A DNA stretch of 28,267 nucleotides from a virus. Below the pieces are notes generated by a model. It saw only the letters and a program-made list of their open reading frames with translations. It did no database searches and was not told the DNA's origin. The stretch's first letter is position 1. Every line of letters starts with the position of its first letter. The stretch spans positions 1 through 28,267 of the IMG/VR virus record IMGVR_UViG_3300044970_002154. One strand, written 5' to 3'. The position numbers were made by a program, and so were the translations under genes. Below, piece after piece: positions 25,328-28,267 of the stretch.

Positions 25328-26923
25328 TTATGGTCCAGCAGGGAAATCTGCGCCCTTGTATCCGCTTGAATCTGGCTCTGGGTTTCTTTCTGTTGAAGTT
25401 TGTGTATAGTCAACTGAGATTGGTGTTGTGCTATCCTCGTTCAATTCATTTTCTGGAATCTTCACTTCTGTTTTGACAGCGTTTGTATTCGTATCAATAA
25501 TTGCATTAATAATTGCTCCAGTCGCTGAAGGAATAGTGACTGTGTTTCCAGGAACAACTGTCGGCGCTGCAACATTCGCTGCTGCTTGCCTTTCTTTCTC
25601 AAGTTTCGAGAAAATATCAGTTTTTGGTTTTGCAGCAGCAGGTTCAACTCTCGTCAATTCGGCTGCGGTCTTCATATCTGGTTTCTGCGCAAAGTCAGCA
25701 GTTGGACCCACTTTACCAACTGCTGGAATATTTGAGGTGAAGTCTTGGATACCAGAGGTCAAAAGCAACTGTGTGATCAATTCCATCACACCACCTTCCA
25801 AGTGAACTAGTGCTCCACCCAAAGAAGTCGCACCAGAACTCTTGACAACAGTCTGAAATCCACCGTACATCTTTGCCATGTTTGATGCAGAGATGTTTAC
25901 GTCCAAACCACTCAAGTATGCGATTAATCCTGCGAGGCTGACTGTTTTACCGCCACGAATAATGGCATCTGTGGCTGCAGCCATCTGAATCTTACTTGCG
26001 GAAATCAATTCTAGATCTGCACATTCAATTCGAAGTTTACCGTTTACGCGAAGGTACATATCAGAGTCTACAGTCTCATATTTCTCGCCGTTGACATAAC
26101 TGCGATGATCGCCCATTGTTACATCATAACGACTCTTTTGAGATTTAATCTTGGTATGACCTTCAGGAAGGAATTCTAGAGTCGAACCAGTGCGATGCGA
26201 AAGTTGAACACGCTCAAATCCTTCTGTGTCATCCATTTCAAACGCATGACCTGATTCAGTTTCGGTAACATGATTGAATGGATATTGAGCATTATAAGAA
26301 GGATATGGTTCGTCCCAAGTCACGCCTCTAGCCGTTTGAATATCTGGAATGCGAGTCTTTCTCTGAATATCAATTGTTGTATTTGCAATTGAAGAAGACT
26401 CAATTCCATCATATACACCATTCGCGTTTCCACGAGTTGGGCGAGCAAGACGAGAAACTGTTGGCTCGTTTAGATTAGATGGATTTCTCTTTGCGGTATC
26501 TTCTGTAATTCGAACGCCACGACTATCTCTTCGAACCGTGGCTTCCTTAATCTTTCTTGGGAAGTCTTGTTCTGCTTTTTCTTCATCTGTATATGGATCT
26601 GTGAAGCCGAGATTGGCTTCTCGAATTTCTTCTGGAATTCCAGGGACAGTTCCGAGAATGATAGGGAAGTGTGCGATCTTACCGTCTGCAAAGAATCCGA
26701 AAACCATCGTCCCTTCTGGTGGTGGTTGTACTGCCTTTGATCCATAAGGAACAATTGGCTGTGCCCATGGAAGATCATCAATTGAAATCTGAGTGATGTC
26801 AGACGTGTGCCATCCGAAGCAACGCACTTTACATCTTCCAAGATTGAGTGGATCAAGGCGATCTTCTACGACGCCAAACCACCAAACAAAATTGTTTAAG
26901 CCAAGAAAGTCAGGACCATTCAT
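25328..26923 (-). CDS. 5: Baseplate hub/spike protein gp5-like, without lysozyme domain
   Basis: The N-terminal 95 residues are the gp5 OB fold: 'FVWWFGVVEDRLDPLNLG' at 12-29, then RCKVRCFGWHTSD, 'LPWAQPIVP' at 51-59, 'PPPEGTMVFGFFADG' and FPIILGTVPGIPEEI at 86-100. In T4 this is followed by a lysozyme domain and a triple beta-helix. Here residues about 105-215 are polar and repeat-free with no lysozyme signature, and a T4-like beta-helix start follows (GHAFEMDDTEGFERVQLSHR at 225-244, 'GDHRSYVNGEKYETV', 'MYLRVNGKLRIECADLELIS'). Residues 340-400 are Gly/hydrophobic, and the last 110 are Ala/Pro/Thr-rich. It forms the central spike on the gp27 hub. The ATG overlaps the gp27 stop by one base. 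At 531 residues it is slightly shorter than T4 gp5 (575). Confidence 0.88.
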   Translation of the reverse strand: MNGPDFLGLNNFVWWFGVVEDRLDPLNLGRCKVRCFGWHTSDITQISIDDLPWAQPIVPYGSKAVQPPPEGTMVFGFFADGKIAHFPIILGTVPGIPEEIREANLGFTDPYTDEEKAEQDFPRKIKEATVRRDSRGVRITEDTAKRNPSNLNEPTVSRLARPTRGNANGVYDGIESSSIANTTIDIQRKTRIPDIQTARGVTWDEPYPSYNAQYPFNHVTETESGHAFEMDDTEGFERVQLSHRTGSTLEFLPEGHTKIKSQKSRYDVTMGDHRSYVNGEKYETVDSDMYLRVNGKLRIECADLELISASKIQMAAATDAIIRGGKTVSLAGLIAYLSGLDVNISASNMAKMYGGFQTVVKSSGATSLGGALVHLEGGVMELITQLLLTSGIQDFTSNIPAVGKVGPTADFAQKPDMKTAAELTRVEPAAAKPKTDIFSKLEKERQAAANVAAPTVVPGNTVTIPSATGAIINAIIDTNTNAVKTEVKIPENELNEDSTTPISVDYTQTSTERNPEPDSSGYKGADFPAGP

Positions 26924-28267
26924 TAAAAGTTTCTCGCAGTTCTATACTGTTCATTAGTTTTTGACTTATCAAACGCAGCCGCCACAGAGTTTTTAGATAA
27001 GTGCAACATTGTTTGTAAACCATCAGAAGGAGTTATCATATGACGCACTCCTGTAATTAGATATTTGCCAGAATAATATGGGTCAATCACTCGCTCATTC
27101 GGAAGATTTTTTGTGAATGCAGGAGCATCAAATTCAACCATGTATCCAGCAGAGTAGAATGGATTTCCAGGAACGATGCATTTAAGAGATGTACTGCGAA
27201 GAAGATTCATCTGCACCTTTCTCTGTAGCAATGTTCTTTCTACGTTAATGTCTGGGACTTTTTCATTCTTTGAAATAAAATATGGATTATTGGTCTGTCC
27301 AAGGTTTGTTAGCCAGTAATTGATTTCGGTATCGTATTCTTCGTAGATTGATCTTTCGTTTCTATTCTTGGCATCATTCAATGGGAAATATCCGTCCATC
27401 ATGACTTTCTTATTCCCCTGATTCACGGCAGAGTATTTGTACTCTCTGTACTTTTGCGTGACAATATCAAGAGTGTATAACTTACCACTATACGCCGATT
27501 TACGAGTATTGTCAAGCACATCAAATGTGTGATCGAAGACAAAGTCGTTAATATCATTTGAGTTTGCAAATGGCGCGACGTCTTGTTCTTTTGTAAGTTT
27601 AGCCGTGTTGTAATTCAACTTATTCAGAATTGGTCTATTGAACAACTTCTCAAGCGACATGAAGTTGTATCCGTCTTTGTTTTCAAAGAACGCAAACGTT
27701 GATTCGTTCTCGTTAAATGCGTAATGAGTAAAGTAATTGATTGCTTCAAATGGTTTGTATGTCGTAAGAACATGAAATGCATCACCGAAAGACTTTTCAA
27801 AATTTTGTGTGTTAACTCTTTTCTTATTTGATTTTAGAGTTTCAATCAAAATTCGATAGACATATTCAGTACAAGATGCACCCTTGAATGCCTTTGATAC
27901 AAGAAGTTGATTTGAGAAAACTAGTTCTTCGGAACAGAAATGAACCACATAACTTTGTGCTTGCGTTTTACCTGCTGGTTTTCTTTCAGAGATCTTGTAA
28001 ATTCTGAATGTTCTTTTGTAGCGAGTTCCTTCACCTTCTTCTCCTGGACGACTGAATGAAATATAGAGATATTCATTTCCGTGCAATCCTAAAGAAGAAG
28101 AAATGCCTACACCATCAATCAATTGAACTGATCCGCTCACAACTGGAGCAAACATATCTTCATTGATATTGATAACATTATAGATGCTGGAGATATCTTG
28201 AGTTTCTCCATTTGATCCAATAATAACCAAATCATGTAATCTTACATCTTTACTAGATGTAACTGTA
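26923..28267 (-). CDS. 27: Baseplate hub protein gp27-like, N-terminus outside window
   Basis: The frame is open from the window edge (28266) to a TAA at 26925-26923. A TTG at 28230 could serve as start, but the 12 codons before it (TVTSSKDVRLHD) read as normal protein, so the true start is most likely upstream of the window. The N-terminal part (ISSIYNVININEDMFAPVVS, then GSVQLIDGVGISSSLGLHGN and 'LYISFSRPGEE') is the beta domain of gp27-type hubs. The C-terminal part ends with 'DPYYSGKYLITGVRHMITP' and 'LQTMLHLSKNSV', the usual closing strands of the hub barrel. T4 gp27 has 391 residues; at least 447 are present here. It forms the trimeric torus that carries gp5 and is followed by gene 5, an order compatible with its partner role. 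Confidence 0.83.
   Translation of the reverse strand, partial: TVTSSKDVRLHDLVIIGSNGETQDISSIYNVININEDMFAPVVSGSVQLIDGVGISSSLGLHGNEYLYISFSRPGEEGEGTRYKRTFRIYKISERKPAGKTQAQSYVVHFCSEELVFSNQLLVSKAFKGASCTEYVYRILIETLKSNKKRVNTQNFEKSFGDAFHVLTTYKPFEAINYFTHYAFNENESTFAFFENKDGYNFMSLEKLFNRPILNKLNYNTAKLTKEQDVAPFANSNDINDFVFDHTFDVLDNTRKSAYSGKLYTLDIVTQKYREYKYSAVNQGNKKVMMDGYFPLNDAKNRNERSIYEEYDTEINYWLTNLGQTNNPYFISKNEKVPDINVERTLLQRKVQMNLLRSTSLKCIVPGNPFYSAGYMVEFDAPAFTKNLPNERVIDPYYSGKYLITGVRHMITPSDGLQTMLHLSKNSVAAAFDKSKTNEQYRTARNF

Noticed and set aside
25318-25413. Longer version of the small ORF starting at 25413
   Set aside because: This start lies 86 bases inside the end of the gp5 gene. The ATG at 25317, after the gp5 stop, fits the tight packing of the other genes, and the upstream residues look like an out-of-frame read of gp5.
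26470-26856. Minus-strand open frame of 128 codons inside gene 5
   Set aside because: It is a shifted frame wholly inside the gp5 gene, including its conserved OB fold, and shows no independent start signal.
28228-28230. TTG at 28230 as the start of the gp27-like gene
   Set aside because: The frame stays open to the window edge with ordinary-looking codons before the TTG, and an ATG start beyond the edge is more likely.
1-28267. Intrinsic terminators between genes
   Set aside because: Gaps are at most a few tens of bases and I found no convincing GC-rich hairpin followed by a T run on the minus strand; the block reads as one transcript.

Overview
The window is a single block of late virion genes from a T4-superfamily myovirus. 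By its protein types it belongs with the marine 'exo-T-even' phages (cyanophage- or pelagiphage-like). All supported genes lie on the minus strand, so the biological order runs from high to low coordinates. Genes abut or overlap by one base almost everywhere, which fits one long late transcript. The DNA is AT-rich. I see no tRNA, integrase, insertion sequence, CRISPR array or bacterial gene, so nothing here names the host.

Region 1 (about 28267-23102) is the baseplate hub side. It holds a gp27-like hub protein whose 5' end runs off the window, then a gp5-like hub/spike protein with an OB fold but no lysozyme domain. Next come a small helical 65-residue ORF and a 653-codon structural protein of unknown family. 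These last two appear joined by a programmed -1 frameshift: tandem slippery heptamers T TTA AAA and A AAA AAA, with a Shine-Dalgarno-like GGGAG 12 nt upstream and a TAG stop just after. The shift would fuse the small ORF through a hydrophobic segment to the large protein. This is the most interesting signal in the window.

Region 2 (23074-15184) is the baseplate wedge: gp25, gp6, a gp7-like protein and gp8. gp25, gp6 and gp8 show recognisable T4-type signatures. gp7 is called mainly from position and size. Several wedge proteins are enlarged by two small beta-rich modules that recur in different genes.

Region 3 (15167-7971) holds a DUF4815-type protein (1327 aa) and its partner (990 aa), probably the peripheral baseplate and fibre-attachment part in the gp9/gp10 position, followed by a 68-aa coiled-coil protein.

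Region 4 (7969-1) is the host-contact region. It starts with a 1470-aa tail fibre built from beta repeats, a collagen-like segment and a C-terminal S74 intramolecular chaperone. A 218-aa putative adhesin, two small fibre-region proteins (110 and 66 aa), a second fibre-like protein (639 aa) and the start of a coiled-coil protein that leaves the window follow. The two fibres share a shaft module. In the collagen-like part, three 99-bp tandem copies are identical by eye, whereas the older shaft repeats differ at synonymous positions.

Together the genes encode the hub, the wedges, the fibre attachment layer and the adhesins of a contractile tail. An exact T4-type late promoter box (TATAAATA) lies inside the end of gene 8 and could add transcription of the fibre half.
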